This document shows, piece by piece, positions 23,206-35,850 of a DNA stretch of 64,000 bases (position 1 is the stretch's first letter; each line of letters starts with the position of its first letter). This stretch comes from Schistosoma mansoni. Its lineage: Eukaryota; Platyhelminthes; Trematoda; Strigeidida; Schistosomatidae. The stretch lies in the NCBI RefSeq assembly GCF_000237925.1, contig NC_031497.1:18467705-18531704 (forward strand), written 5' to 3'. A model generated the notes under the pieces. The model worked only from the letters and a program-made list of their open reading frames with translations, ran no database searches and had not been told where the DNA came from. The translations under genes and the position numbers were made by a program.

Positions 23206-23779
23206 TCGTTAATCTTTTTTCTCTTCACTGAACTATCTGATCCTTTTAGAAAGAAATATTTTATTCAATTATGTTATTCTCATAAACAGTTGTTAATATT
23301 TCAGTTATTATATCCTGACAGTTTTTGTATTGAGTTCTACTGAAAAGTTAGTGACAAATCCTTGTTTGATTTATTCACCCATCTCTACCAGTAGTAACAT
23401 TTAATAAAAAAAACATTAATTCAATGACATCTTTGTAAAATATTTAACCGTATTATATTGTGTTCTTGTGTTTATTTATTACAAAGACAAGCCATGTATA
23501 CTATACTATACCGTACTATGATATACTGTATTATACTACATTATACTATACTACGCTATACTATATTATACTACACCATACTATCATTCAGGATACAAAT
23601 AACGAAGTTTAGTGTTTGATGCTAAATTCGAAAGTTAACGGAAAATACTATTCCTTCGGTGAATAATGTTATGAAGGCAACCAATACAGAGTTATTAAGA
23701 CGTTTAGTCCAATACAACTTAATGTGAGCAACTGGCAAACCGAAATCACCATTTTTATATGGTGTATGCCAAGTCATTA
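23206..23779. other. Unassigned stretch with a TATAC minisatellite
   Basis: At about 23498-23584 a degenerate pentamer array (TATAC/TATAT variants such as CTATACTATACCG) is present. The rest shows nothing recognisable. Confidence 0.6.
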
Positions 23780-24490
23780 TTACTTACTTACTCCTGTTAC
23801 CCCTCAAAGAGGAGCATAAGCCACTCACTAACATTCTCTGTTCAACTCTGTCTGGACAATCCTTTCCAGTTCCGTCTCAGTTAACATTCATTCATTTCAT
23901 ATCTGCTTGCAACTCTTGGAGTAGTATGTTCTTCGGCCTTCCTCTTTACCGCTTCCCTTCAGGATACGAAGTTAGTGATTGCTTCGTGATGCACTTTGGT
24001 AATTGCCGTAATGTATGTATTATCTACTTCCAACATCTTTTACTAATTTCCTCCTCAGATGGAACCTGGTTCGTTTTCTTCCACAGTAGGCTGTTGCTGA
24101 TAAGTATCCAGTCAACGGACATTGAGTATCTCGAGTGGATAATTTTTCATAAATACTTGTCCTCTTTTGATGATGGTTGTAGTAGTTCTCGAAGTTTCAG
24201 CTTCATACAGCAAAACTGTTTTGACGTTTGTACTGAAGATTGTGACTTTGATATTGATTGAAATTTGTTTTGAATTCCATATGTTCTTCGATTATAGGAA
24301 TGCTATTGTTGTTTCGCCAATCCTCGCCTTTACATCTGTATCAGATCTTCCTTGTTCGTTATTGATGCTAACCAGATAAGTGAATGTTTCCATCTCTTTG
24401 AGAGCTTATCCATCAAGTGAGATTAGGTTGGTGTTCTCTGTATTGTATTTGAGGATTCTATTAGGTGGGTATTTGGAAGTGAAATCATAT
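23780..24490 (-). mobile_element. RTE-clade LINE, 3' part, minus strand
   Basis: Read on the minus strand, the copy ends with GGGGTAACAGGAGTAAGTAA and carries the C-terminal RTE region in decayed form (matching the EEVETFTYLGSI, LLYGAETW and GRPKNTL parts of the better copies). Many stops are present. It is 5'-truncated near 24490 and diverges from the 7757-8510 copy, so it is older or from another subfamily. Confidence 0.75.
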
Positions 24491-27400
24491 CAAATCCTTT
24501 GTCATTGTCATCGTTTTTTTTTATATTATGCTCTTTGTTATACATAATGACCACTATAAAAGTGAGATAGAATACAAAGCAACATACAATTTTGATAATG
24601 TCAATATCACTGATACATAGTTGATGTAAGTCCAATATATGTAAATAAACAACCGAAAAGTAATCAGTTTTATTCTGTTTAATATTTATCTCTAATTAAA
24701 TCAGATCCCATAAATTTTCTTGTTAATAATAATCAAATTAATTTACTTCATCAAATTACATGAACGAAATTAGTAGGATTCGTCTACATTTATTGAAGAT
24801 ATAATGGCACTGATAACAGTCCTCTGCTAATAATCATTAAGAGTGCTTTGTGTAGGTATTCAGAATAGGTAAATAGTAATCACCTACAATGTGATGCTAA
24901 TTACATTCATATCTGAATTATTTTTTAAAGATTTACAGTAATTAGTCCCTCTTGATAAATTTCGATAGTGCAATAAGATGAAGTTTGTTCTCACCTTAAA
25001 CCTACCCTAGTAATATTACCTTATTATCCAGAGTGATCAGGTTTCAAACTGTTTTCACATTATTATTATCATTATTATTATTATTATTATCCTTGTCTCT
25101 TCTTTCTGTACATAGGTTTCATTCTGGTCAGCACTCGTCAGCTATTTTCGAGGAACTCATGATCCTTGTGAACTTCGAACCAAAACCACTCATATTCCTA
25201 TCATGAGAACTATCATAGAACTATCTGGATTACGACTGGCCTCCTGTAGGACTAAAATATTCATAATTAATTGATCACCAAATAATGATCAAGGTTACGT
25301 TAGTCTGATCCTGCAATGCTTCTTGAAATCTGCCAGTCTATAACTCAGACTTTTATTACAGACCTTATTTCCAATAAATTTGTTATCAATTTGTATTATC
25401 CAATGTAACTACGATTATTTGTATAAATGGTCCCTTGGCAATTTCAGTATAGGATAGAGGTCACCAATTTGCGAATTGTTAAAAAATACCGATAAAACCT
25501 TGGAAAGCTGATCGAAAATCCCTTCGAGGGTATTGACCGAACAAGCGGATTACACTTGCGATTTGAAATCAGAAAGTGGAATTCGTCTGGGTCGTAGTAC
25601 TATTAAGGGAGTCAATGTAAAGAATAAAGAATACATATCTCATATTATAAGATTTCTAGGCTTTGATGACATCAAATCCACCATCGCCATTATTTAGGCT
25701 ACAACACACATCTACGTCAAATAAGCTCTAACAGTGAATGAAAATAAATCAACAACTGTGGTACTGAATCATGTCAGCTGTACCAAATATGCAAAGTCTC
25801 AATAATTAACACACGTGATTGGAAATAAATAACAAAAAGAAGGGGCTTCTATTATAAATAAGAAAATCAATTAAAAATCGGGTAATTACCTAAACGTTTA
25901 AGTTTAACAGTACAATGTATCACAGAAATACCGTAAGTTTTAAGTCGTTAATTTTTTGAATGATAGAGAAGACTTATAGCTGGAATGGATCTTTGTACAA
26001 TGTTAACTTCTTTGAGTGAGAGATCAGTTGTTAGGTTTTCGTTGTCCGCAATGATTGGTAATGACATAAGATATTGAATATTAATAAGTAGTACAGCGTT
26101 ATACATAAAAATAAATGAACATGGAATAAATGAAGTTGTAGATGAAAAAGACAACCAATGTTTCGTTCCGTTTTCATTAACGTTTGGCGGAAAGCACGCA
26201 CTTGACTTCATACGGTAATACACTTTGAGCTAACAGGTCCTTGAATGAACAAATTACCATCCAGTCATAAAAATTTTATGAACAGTGTAAAAACTTCACA
26301 GTTTCATACACAAATTATCAAATAACAACAATGATAAACACAATCCTATACTGATAATTATCGTGTGCTCACTAGTCACAGGCTTCAAGATAAATTTCCT
26401 GGAGTTCTAGTGAGAAGCCGTGACCAGTAGAGTTCAACCATGTCTGTTGGGAAACAGTTACTCACTGAAAAACATTTTTCTCATACATGACTTCCATTGA
26501 CATAGATTTCCTTAATCTCAACTGGGAAATTATAAATTCTTCAATCAAACAAAATAGTAGTTCTTTGATAAGATTGAGGATGCAAATTCCACCTTATCTT
26601 TACCTAGATTGTGAAACGCCTATTGTATGATATTTGAGATTGATTACTCAGAAGGATGATTTTGTAGCTGTTCTGTTCTCTGAGCTGAGTTGTTTTATTG
26701 CAAACGTTTCGTTATTTTTCTAAACACTATTATCAGGATAAAATTTCAGAAGATGTAAGCTATTAGAAATCACTCATTATAAAATCCGAACCTATAAGAT
26801 CCAAACTAGGTCTGGGTGAAGAATAACTGTCGCGTAAAAGAGAGGAAACTAGTGTCCCAATCGAAGTCAGAACAAGGTGATTGGTACAATGTACAATTTT
26901 ACCTAAACAAATATTACCACTCAGTTATTGTTCCCACAATAATCGATCTAAATTACAATAAATAGACAAATTGATAAGAAATATAAGAAAATTACCGAAC
27001 GCTCCAAAAAATAAGCGTTATTTTATCCTTTCTGGATAGATCAAGTGATTGTTTGTTGCTTTATAACACAAAGTGTTTCCAGTTCTAGGAATGTGCTCTA
27101 ATTCACAGTCAAAATGCATGATCCCAGTCAAATCAAGCAACACAATCAAAGAGGGAACAATCAATATGGCAGCCGCCAGGATAAAATATCAATTAAGACA
27201 ACATAGATACAGTTCAAGAAGAAACATAGAAACCCAGTGAAAGCAACAGAAAAGTTGAGAAAACTATTATGAAATGAAACATTACAATCTCAAATGACAT
27301 CAAAAAGATTAACAATATGTACAAATAAAGAAACCATTAAGAAGAAGTTGCAAATGTATACATGGAGGGATTTTTACACACGAAACCTTCAAAATGGATC

Positions 27401-28150
27401 TTACACTCGTAGTTGTCCTACATATAGGGAAGATAATATATTGACACAACTTGAGCTAGGAAGACATTAAAAGCTTCGACGGAAGCAACGTCTAGAGGAC
27501 CAAATAGTTTTACCAAAATTAACAAATATTAATTAATAAACACTTAAATCAACTAGATAATTATGAAGTTGGAGATTAGTCTAAGAAGATACATTAATAA
27601 TGATAGTATAATTATAGACAGTAAACAATTAATTTTAATGTCAACAGAATAAGCTGTTAATTGTTTATGAAGACATTCAAATAGTTCACCTATTTTAACA
27701 ACTTGTACTATGATCAATTTCGTTCCATCAAATTTGCCGTATGGTTTACGAATTCGTCTTTTGCACATAGCTGAAGTCATCGCAATCAAATCATCCAATT
27801 CATAGAGAAAACAATTTCATCTAGAAAAACACATAAAACTATTTGCGTTTATTATGTAATCAGAAAGTTTCAAACTTAGTCAAATAGAAAGTGTTTTTCA
27901 ATGTATATTGAATTAAAATATATATCATCGAATACATATCAGCACATATTCAAACACATGCGCACGCACACACACACACATGAGTATTTTTATGCATAAC
28001 TTATTATAAAACCATATTTCTTAAGGAATTAATTATTTCCAACAACAACAAGAAGAACAAAAAAAGAAAAAAAAGTAAACATGAATGAATGGGTTTTTAA
28101 GTGTCCATATTTGTTCAGAACTTTGATATGAGAAAAAAAGAAAAGAATCT
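24491..28150. other. Long stretch with few recognisable features
   Basis: About 3.7 kb. An ATT microsatellite lies at 25060-25092. A diverged internal fragment of the tRNA-like repeat family lies at about 26375-26480 (GGAGTTCTAGTGAGAAGCCG, AGAGTTCAACCATGTCTGTT). A CA repeat lies at 27967-27982. Minus-strand frames at 25948-26223 and 27553-27798 lack domains and clean splice sites and are not called. I see no gene here. Confidence 0.45.
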
Positions 28151-28157
28151 TTTTTTT

Positions 28158-28268
28158 ATAGTTGAAAGCGTGAGTCAATTGAAGCTAGACCACCATGGAA
28201 AGCCTGGAAGCACTGTACTGCCGTTTTCCATGGTGGTCTAGCTTTAATTGACTCACGCTTTCAACTAT
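28158..28268. repeat. Near-perfect fold-back of the tRNA-like repeat's terminal arms
   Basis: Two 44-base arms (28158-28201 and 28225-28268) are reverse complements with one mismatch and are separated by a 23-base loop. The arms are the terminal repeats of the tRNA-like family (ATAGTTGAAAGCGTGAGTCA outward, CCACCATGGAAA inward). The right flank continues with the family's outer block (GAAAATACTAAATCTCCAC). All internal tRNA-like sequence has been lost. Confidence 0.9.
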
Positions 28269-28304
28269 GAAAATACTAAATCTCCACAAAACCCCTTCTG
28301 ATAA

Positions 28305-28707
28305 TCTTTTTTTATTTGAAAATCATTAAACTAGAAAAATAACTTTGATAAATTGACTAATTATCTATGTAATAATTAAAACAAAAAGTATTTAGTTAAC
28401 TGATTAACACCATTAAGGAGAAGAGGGGAAATTAACTGTGTTTCATCACCTTTGATTATTCAACTGATATGATAATAGCAGTAGTAGTAGTAGTAGTGGT
28501 AAAGAATGGAAATAAATGAGATAAGATTGTATAGAGAATTAGGGAAAGTGCTCAAATGGATATGTAACTTTAATATATCGTATATATATAACTTGATAAT
28601 GAATTTGTCAAAAAAAGAGATTCTCTTACATATATACAAATATAAACCTCAATTGATATAAGTTTAAAGATATCCTCATAAAACAAAGCAGGATAAATTG
28701 TTTCAAT
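28305..28707. other. Unassigned stretch
   Basis: AT-rich, with an AGT microsatellite at about 28480-28498. Nothing else recognised. Confidence 0.4.
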
Positions 28708-28824
28708 CAATATGTTATATCTTAACGAAGAATAAATGATTGATAACTAGTAGGAATTGTTTATGAACTATTATTACATATACTTGTATTGGATAACTAT
28801 TAAGTAACTAGATTATATATGTAT

Positions 28825-29179
28825 TGTAAGGACGGCCCGTCGGTAGACTCTTGGAAGCCCTAAGAAGCCCAGGAAGAGCCGCAGACATTCCATCCAATCA
28901 GGGCTAGGGGAATGTTCTAGAAATGCCAACGTGGAGCTTCTCCATTGGATGGGTTAGTTTGGTACCTATGTGCTTATTGGTTGACCTAAATGATAATTTA
29001 CTTTCAGCCAAAAACTATAAATACACGGGATTTCTGTGCTATATTTTGACACTGTTCGGGGCAATAAACTTCCTGCTTACCAGTCTTTGTCTTCTCTCTT
29101 TTGCGACGTTTGCGGGTTCTATCGTTCAAGTAGTCAAGTAGTTCGCGGCATATTAAGAATCAAGGCTCTAGATATAACA
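28825..29179 (+). repeat. 5' LTR of the short Gypsy element
   Basis: 355 bp, TGTAAGGACG...ATATAACA, with an ATAAATAC-type TATA region and an AATAAA signal near its 3' half, as expected for a retroelement promoter and terminator. Confidence 0.92.
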
Positions 29180-31063
29180 ACTGGCGACGGGTTAATTTAT
29201 CAAGATGTCTATTACCTTTGACCAATTTGAAGTTTTTCTAGAGCGCCATGAAAAACGGCTTGAACAATTCCAGATGCGCATACTCGAAAAACTAACCCAG
29301 CAGATGAACCTCAATAAGAATGGACTTACAGATGTTTCTGCCAAATCGCATGCTGATTGTATCATTGATTCCATTCACGAATTTCATTTTGATGGTGTTG
29401 CTGGTGTAACATTCGAATCTTGGTACAAGAAATATGAAGATGTATTTAATGTCGACCTAGAAACTTTTGATGATGCCGCCAAGGTCAGGGTGCTACTACG
29501 AAAGCTGGGTACCATTGAACATGAACGATATACTAATTACATTCTGCCCAAGAACCCAAGAGACATTTCATTCGAAGAAACAGTTAAAATTTTGTCGCAA
29601 ATTTTCGGTGAACAGTCTTCCTTGTTCAATATTCGATATCAGTGCTTGAAAATAGTAAAAGCCGGCAATGATGACTGGGTGCAACATGCTAGCATAATAA
29701 ATCGCGAATGTGAGCGCTTTAAACTATCAGCAATGACAGAAGACCAATTCAAATGTCTTGTTTTCGTATGCAGCTTACAATCTTCAGAAGACGCCGACAT
29801 TAGAACCAGAATTCTAAGCAAAATTGAACAGTGCCCAAATATCACCCTTCAAGAGGTGACTACTGAATGTCAGCATCTGGTGAACTTGAAGCATGACACT
29901 TCAATGGTAGAAAATAATGGTCGACTACCTTATGTACAGGCAGTAAGTGGGAAGAAAGATTCCTATATGCAAAAGCAGAACACAACCATTAAGAAGCCTC
30001 CATCCGCATGTTGGTTTTGCGGAGAGCTGCATTACAAAAGGTTCTGCCCATACAAAAACTACCGGTGCACTAGATGTCAGCTCAAAGGACATAAAGAAAC
30101 ATGTTGTAAGAAGAAGATGCACCGTCGCTCATCGAGTGTTCATTACCGAAGACGTAAAAACTGTTCATCAACCAATAGAATAATGGTAGCACATACCAGC
30201 ACAGAACATAATCGAAGAAAATATGTGACCTTAGAGATAAATGGGCGCCGTGCCCGTCTACAGCTTGACACTGCTTCAGATATTTCACTGATCAGCCGCA
30301 AAACATGGAGTCATATTGGCAAACCCTCGGTGCTCCCTACAACCCAGTTAGCACACAGTGCATCTGGAGGAAAGTTAAATATTGCTGGAGAGATATGCTG
30401 CCCAGTTAAAAAAGGGAATGTACAGAAGAATGTGAAAGTATATCTCACTGAAAGCCCAGGACTAGATTTGCTTGGTCTTGACCTAATAGAAATGTTGCAG
30501 TTGGCTAACCAGCCAATTAATCATATATGTAGTCCGGTGAGATCTGATGCACTCTCAAGGTTGATCGGTCCCCAGGCAAAACATGGAGAAGATGTACTCA
30601 TTGCCGCAGGAGAAGGTGAATCAGAAGTTCAGGCAAAGAACCCATGGATATTTGAAAAAAAATCGCCACCCAAGAAAAGAAGAAAACCTGTACAAGAGTA
30701 TCAGACGAACGACCGCGGCGAAAAGGTACTTGTAAAGTATCAAGACGGTCAGAAATGGGAACCAGGTGTCATAGTACGGCGTATCGGGGAAGTACTTTAT
30801 TTAGTCCGTGGAAGGGACGGAAAATGTACCAGACATATGAATCAGATAAAAAGGGATCATAGGACAGCAGCAGTAGACACACAAGTACCGTTCCACATTC
30901 TGGTGGAGAAAGGCCCGAAAGAAGGCCGCAACCAACGACTAGAAAAACTTAAGAGTGAGAGCGCGCAGCCAATAAGGGTGATGAACAGAAAAACGAGAAC
31001 AACAACAATGCTTCAAGAAAATCCAAAAAGAAATTCATACGTCACAGACTTCAAAGGGGGAGG

Positions 31064-31418
31064 TGTAAGGACGGCCCGTCGGTAGACTCTTGGAAGCCCT
31101 AAGAAGCCCAGGAAGAGCCGCAGACATTCCATCCAATCAGGGCTAGGGGAATGTTCTAGAAATGCCAACGTGGAGCTTCTCCATTGGATGGGTTAGTTTG
31201 GTACCTATGTGCTTATTGGTTGACCTAAATGATAATTTACTTTCAGCCAAAAACTATAAATACACGGGATTTCTGTGCTATATTTTGACACTGTTCGGGG
31301 CAATAAACTTCCTGCTTACCAGTCTTTGTCTTCTCTCTTTTGCGACGTTTGCGGGTTCTATCGTTCAAGTAGTCAAGTAGTTCGCGGCATATTAAGAATC
31401 AAGGCTCTAGATATAACA
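31064..31418 (+). repeat. 3' LTR of the short Gypsy element
   Basis: 355-bp partner of the left LTR, preceded by the polypurine tract and followed by the TGTAT duplication. Confidence 0.92.
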
Positions 31419-31844
31419 TGTATATTCATATACCTTTTATTATAAGCCTCTATTTGACCTATTGACTATTTATTATACGATTTACTATCCTTAAGTTATT
31501 CCCTATCTATTACTTACAGTCTGTCACACTCATAGCAACTTTTGACTTGATCTTGTATAATAATTATTTTTTATTTTATGGTATGATGTGGTCTGGTTTG
31601 CTTGTATATAAAAAATATGTTTGTCTGAAATACATGATTCATACAGTGGAAGCTAAGATCCTGTTCTGAACTCAACGGGTAGGGCTAAGCAAGTAAAACC
31701 AATAAGGATTCATAGTTGTCTCTAAGTTCCTCGTGCTAGTTAAGGTGTCATTGGTTTGACACAGGGCCAAGTGCGTATGGGTCGGGGTACTAATTGGAGA
31801 TATTGTCACATGATTATTAGCAGGACAAAAATCATAACACAATA

Positions 31845-32193
31845 GAATCCATATATTAAAGAGAAATAACCATGTGAATTTTACGATATGGAATAATTAA
31901 TTACATAACAGATCATTTGGTGTAATGAATGAATTTGAAAGAATATATAGATAGAAGTAGGATCTAGTATCTATTTAAAGTTTGTATCCTTAGAAATAAG
32001 AGTGGTATTTTCAATAACCTTTAACATTTTATATCAGCCACATTATAACTTATATTGAATTTAGTTATACTCTTGTTAATGATAATAAAATCATTCTATT
32101 TTACAAGCAACTATCAACCACTTACATTTATTATAATTCATAAACTTGGTGAGCACTATAGAAAGGTAAATGCTCACTGAGTAATGACGAATA
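31845..32193. other. Unassigned AT-rich stretch
   Basis: No gene or repeat recognised. Confidence 0.4.
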
Positions 32194-32570
32194 TCATATG
32201 TCGTCACTCATCACCTTCAATCTCAATATGCTGTATGTGATCTCAAGTCAGTTAGTGGCCACATTGCAATTTGGTCGATAGGATGCGATTAGTACTAACA
32301 AGGTTTTGATATACATCACATTTATCACTACTCAGTGACTAGTCAATTGTAAATACATTTCATTCCTACAGAAAGTCAGTCACGATCCGAATGACTCAAT
32401 GATACTGTCGCTGATTTTGAAGCTGGATGAAACAGGATTAAGTCGTCTGGGGTGCATCAGTTCCCTCAAGATTACAGATACACCTTACTGATGAGTACCA
32501 AATAGCACGAAACATAGGTTCAAGGTTTCTTGTCGACTACCTCCAATCAATACCTTACTTTAAGTGTGTT
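32194..32570 (+). mobile_element. Second hammerhead-bearing repeat family, copy 2 (longest)
   Basis: The copy starts with TCTCAATATGCTGTATGTGA and ends with the hammerhead-like segment CTTACTGATGAGTACCAAAT, then GCACGAAAC, then TCGACTACCTCC. The first half is shared with 36835-37010 and the second half with 1838-2010. In copy 3 the end-block (TTGACTATATCCAACCACC) is joined directly to the start-block, which suggests head-to-tail units. Helix III is degraded here, so the ribozyme is probably inactive. Confidence 0.6.
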
Positions 32571-34289
32571 TTATATATTTGTGTGCTTTTTTACATCAAT
32601 CTAAAAGATGTCGATCAGATCAAGAAAGTTTTAAATTCCTACTTACAAGTTTGTTAATTCCTCAAAATACTTCGAATATGACTTATTCCGATAAGATTTT
32701 GAAGACTTTTAATGTAATAAAATAGGAGATCATTATAATTTAATAAAAATAATTGTTTGTTTATAGTTCCTATATACATATGGAACGATATGAATTTTTC
32801 TGTTTCCTTTTACCCAACTAGCTAGCTATAAACTTATTTTATTCTTCAATCTTTACTGTAACCATATAAAAAATATGTTTAACAATAGAAAAATAAAAAG
32901 AGGAAAAATGTAATAAAAACAAAATTATTTGTTTACTGATTTCACCATTCATTGATTTAATGTTTATTATTTACTAGTGTCATTAGTATTTTGTTTTCTT
33001 TTTAAGCTTCATTCATTCATTTTATTTATTTCTATCATTATTTACAAAGACTTGGTTACTAAATATGAAGAAAAAAATATTCTCTCATCATATCTTTGGT
33101 TACAATAGGCAATCTATTGGTTTAATATATATATACAATTTAGTATTTATTTTATATTTTTCTTTTAGTGATTCATCTCAGTTGAAATATTTGTAAAGAA
33201 AAAAATAAATACTGACTTATTTACCCATTTTTTACACCTGATCCTGTATGAAATACCGAATTTACCTAAGTAGTTACTAACCAATCAGATGATGCTTATT
33301 TAGCTCTACGCATAGGCGAACATACACAGCACACCCCCGCCTGTATTAATCCACCTATGCATTTGTTTAGTTATCCAATTATGACATTTGCTCAATTCTT
33401 TATTTCAATGATTCTTTTCAGCTTTTTATTTATTAAAAAACAACAAATATTTTTTTAGTGAGTTCCCTTTGTACTTATTTTTTCAAGCGACTTATTTTTT
33501 CATTAAAGTAGTAGAGAGGGTGGTAAGAGCATTTTCTCGATTTCTTTTTAATTTTGATTAAAACTTTCGTCTATGTTAAATTTCTTTACTTTGATGATCA
33601 CTAAAAAGTAAGAAAACTTAATCACAAAAGTTTAGTTTCATGATCTCGACGATGGTGGTGATAGTAGTGGTTCAGAGGGGGTAGGTGAAGACATAGAATG
33701 ACCGGATTAGTTACAATGGAAAGTAGTGTGAAAACTCAATTGTCTTATTACCACTTTTATCTATGATCTGTTTACTTGTAGTAAAAATGGTCATTTACAC
33801 ACACACACATCACTTAATACAAATATATTCACATATGAATTAACCCATTGTATTACCATTTTAATTCTACAGTAAATTTAGTTACGTACGGAGAAATATG
33901 TTAGTGTTCCCTTTACTATTTACAAAGAATAAAAATGCCTACGGGGTGATTTTATTTTGGATATTAGATCCATGTAGTATATCATGTTTTTATTATTGAC
34001 AATAACAAAATTGTACAGAAATTTTTGATTTTCAAAATGAATTCTCTTCACACATTGATATCCTTTGAAAAGATGTTGAAGATTAAGAAGCAATGAACAA
34101 CCATTTCATTCAGTTCTATGACTCTTTGGTATTACTCACACTAGACAAGCCAATAACCCACATATTTTTATCATCGAGTACATTGAGTCGTAATCCTATC
34201 TCCAACATCATGAGATTCACTTGATAATACAGAGATCACACATTGGAAACATGGATAATTCTCTTATTTCCTACATCATAATAGGGTGT
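32571..34289. other. Unassigned AT-rich stretch
   Basis: About 1.7 kb with poly-T and poly-A runs, and a short CA repeat at about 33796-33810. No gene or repeat family recognised. Confidence 0.4.
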
Positions 34290-34625
34290 TGTGGAGATTG
34301 TAGTAATTTTAATAGTTGAATTCATGAGTCGATCTCAGCTAGACCGCCATGGAAAACCTAGGAGCACTGAATGGCTGTTTTATTCCAGTATGAGACTCAT
34401 CAGCAATGCGCATCCACGACCCTGCATGAAGGACTCAAACCCAGGATGCTCGGTCTCGCGCGCGAACGCTTAACCTCTAGACCACCGAACCGGGATTCAA
34501 AGGTGTTAATGTCTAAATTCAATCGATCTATGATCTTACGCAACCATTCACCCTTTTTCTGGGATAGATATCTGTCTCTACCCGATACGGATTGGACTCC
34601 ACCGGTCCTACATAGTTAAATTCTG
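34290..34625 (-). mobile_element. tRNA-like repeat with inverted ends, nearly complete left part
   Basis: Outer block (TTGTGGAGATTGTAGTAATT), terminal arm (ATAGTTGAATTCATGAGTCG, CTAGACCGCCATGGAAAACC), reverse B box (GGACTCAAACCCAGGATGC), reverse A box (GCTTAACCTCTAGACCACCG) and internal body to CTCCACCGGTCC. The right terminal arm is missing. Confidence 0.8.
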
Positions 34626-35467
34626 TCAGTCATAGCTTTTCAATAAAATCTCGTAGCTACGAACTAATGATTGTCATGTCGACATAAATTTTGTGAACAA
34701 TGTTTAATAGAATGATTTTTTTGTGAACTGACCTTAGATAACTGAAAAAGGAATGAACTGATATTAATGTAAATAACACAACAAGTAAACATTTTGTGTA
34801 TCTATCAACTTTTCCTCAAAAATCCAAAGCATTTTAAGTAACTTATTAATGCATTTAATCAATATTATCAATCAAGAGATAATAGGCCAGATGATTCCAG
34901 ATAGATCACCCACTATCTCAATGTCACATAAAACTATAAAATACAAGAATGGCCAAGTTGTTTTAGATTGACAAGTTATTCATCTACCTAAGGTTCTTGA
35001 CCATATAAATATATATTTCCTAGATCACTCCAGTACAATATATATCCGAACAAACGATTCTTAATTATCTCAGTTTTACATAAATGCTTCGTTTAAATTT
35101 TTCAGAAGTGTCTAATATTGACTGAATCAAATATCATAACAAGTATATGAATACAACTTTGAAGTACGCTCCACTGAATTACTTCTCTACATTTTTGTTT
35201 CTAAAGAGAAAAAGGATCTGAATATTCAACTAATTTCTTCAAAATTTATTCTTAGAAAAAAGTAGCACATCAAATTTTATTACAAAAATAAACAATAATC
35301 AATAATTATTCTTTGATACATTCAATATTCTTAATTATTATTATTAACAATTTGAAAAATAGAAAATTATTTCTTTTTAAAAAAAAAGAGAGAAGAGAAA
35401 AACAAAAGGTTGTCGGTTTTTTTTCTTTTTTTATTTCTTCTTTTCTATTTCATTTTTTTTTAAAAAA
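34626..35467. other. Unassigned stretch downstream of the homeobox gene
   Basis: AT-rich DNA with long poly-A/T runs just past the stop codon (35380-35465). It probably contains the 3' untranslated region of the homeobox gene. No clear poly(A) signal was chosen. Confidence 0.4.
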
Positions 35468-35850
35468 TTAAAATAAATTTCTTTTTCTCCAACGTACTCG
35501 ACGATTTTGAAACCATATTTTAACTTGTTTTTCAGTTAAATTTAAATTTTGCGCTAAATGTATTCGATCAATACGTGATAAATATTGTATATGAGAAAAT
35601 TCACGTTCTAAACAAATTAATTGATAATCTGTAAATGCTGTACGATTTCTAAATGAATTTTGATTTTGTTTATTTAATTTTATTTGATGATTATATTCAA
35701 GGGATTCATTTAAACAATTCTCTTTATCATCTGAATATTCAATATTATTATTAAGATGATGATTTTGACAATTATGATTATTTAATAATCTGTCAGTAGA
35801 TGAATTCATAAGATTTGAGAGTTTAGAAGTTGATTGAAGTGCAGTTATAT
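35468..35850 (-). CDS. Homeobox gene, exon 2 (homeodomain)
   Basis: Acceptor AAATTTACAG at 35860-35851, then an open frame to TAA at 35470-35468. It encodes a linker ([12 protein letters not shown]...) followed by the whole homeodomain, which ends two residues before the stop. Confidence 0.92.

Larger units (their letters stand above)
28825..31418 (+). mobile_element. Short Gypsy-type LTR element lacking most of pol (non-autonomous)
   Basis: LTRs 28825-29179 and 31064-31418 (355 bp each, identical by eye) and a perfect 5-bp duplication TGTAT (28820-28824 and 31419-31423) show a recent insertion. A TGGCGACGGG block two bases after the left LTR is the likely primer-binding site. AAAGGGGGAGG precedes the right LTR as polypurine tract. 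The interior (29205-31085) holds a gag region, zinc knuckles with paired CxxC motifs, a protease-like segment (LQLDTASDISLIS) and then directly the end of an integrase-type region with basic tracts. RT, RNase H and the integrase core are absent, so it could not move on its own. Confidence 0.92.
28713..31839. mobile_element. Solo LTR, family 2, split by a nested Gypsy element
   Basis: The LTR lies at 28713-28824 and 31424-31839 (about 528 bp when the insertion is discounted). Ends are TGTTATAT...ATAACA, and the flanking 5-bp duplication is CAATA (28708-28712 and 31840-31844). It is homologous along its length to the solo LTRs at 42713-43184 and 59415-59900. The nested element carries its own duplication. 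Confidence 0.85.

Noticed and set aside
23498-23584. CRISPR-like array
   Set aside because: It is a degenerate TATAC pentamer minis­atellite with no spacers, and the organism is a eukaryote.
25948-26223. Minus-strand frame of about 90 codons
   Set aside because: No motif, no matching splice partners and AT-rich composition.
27553-27798. Minus-strand frame beginning MDDLIAMTSAMCKRR
   Set aside because: The first part looks protein-like, but no acceptor fits its frame and the end is a hydrophobic Ile/Leu run. Not enough to call a gene.
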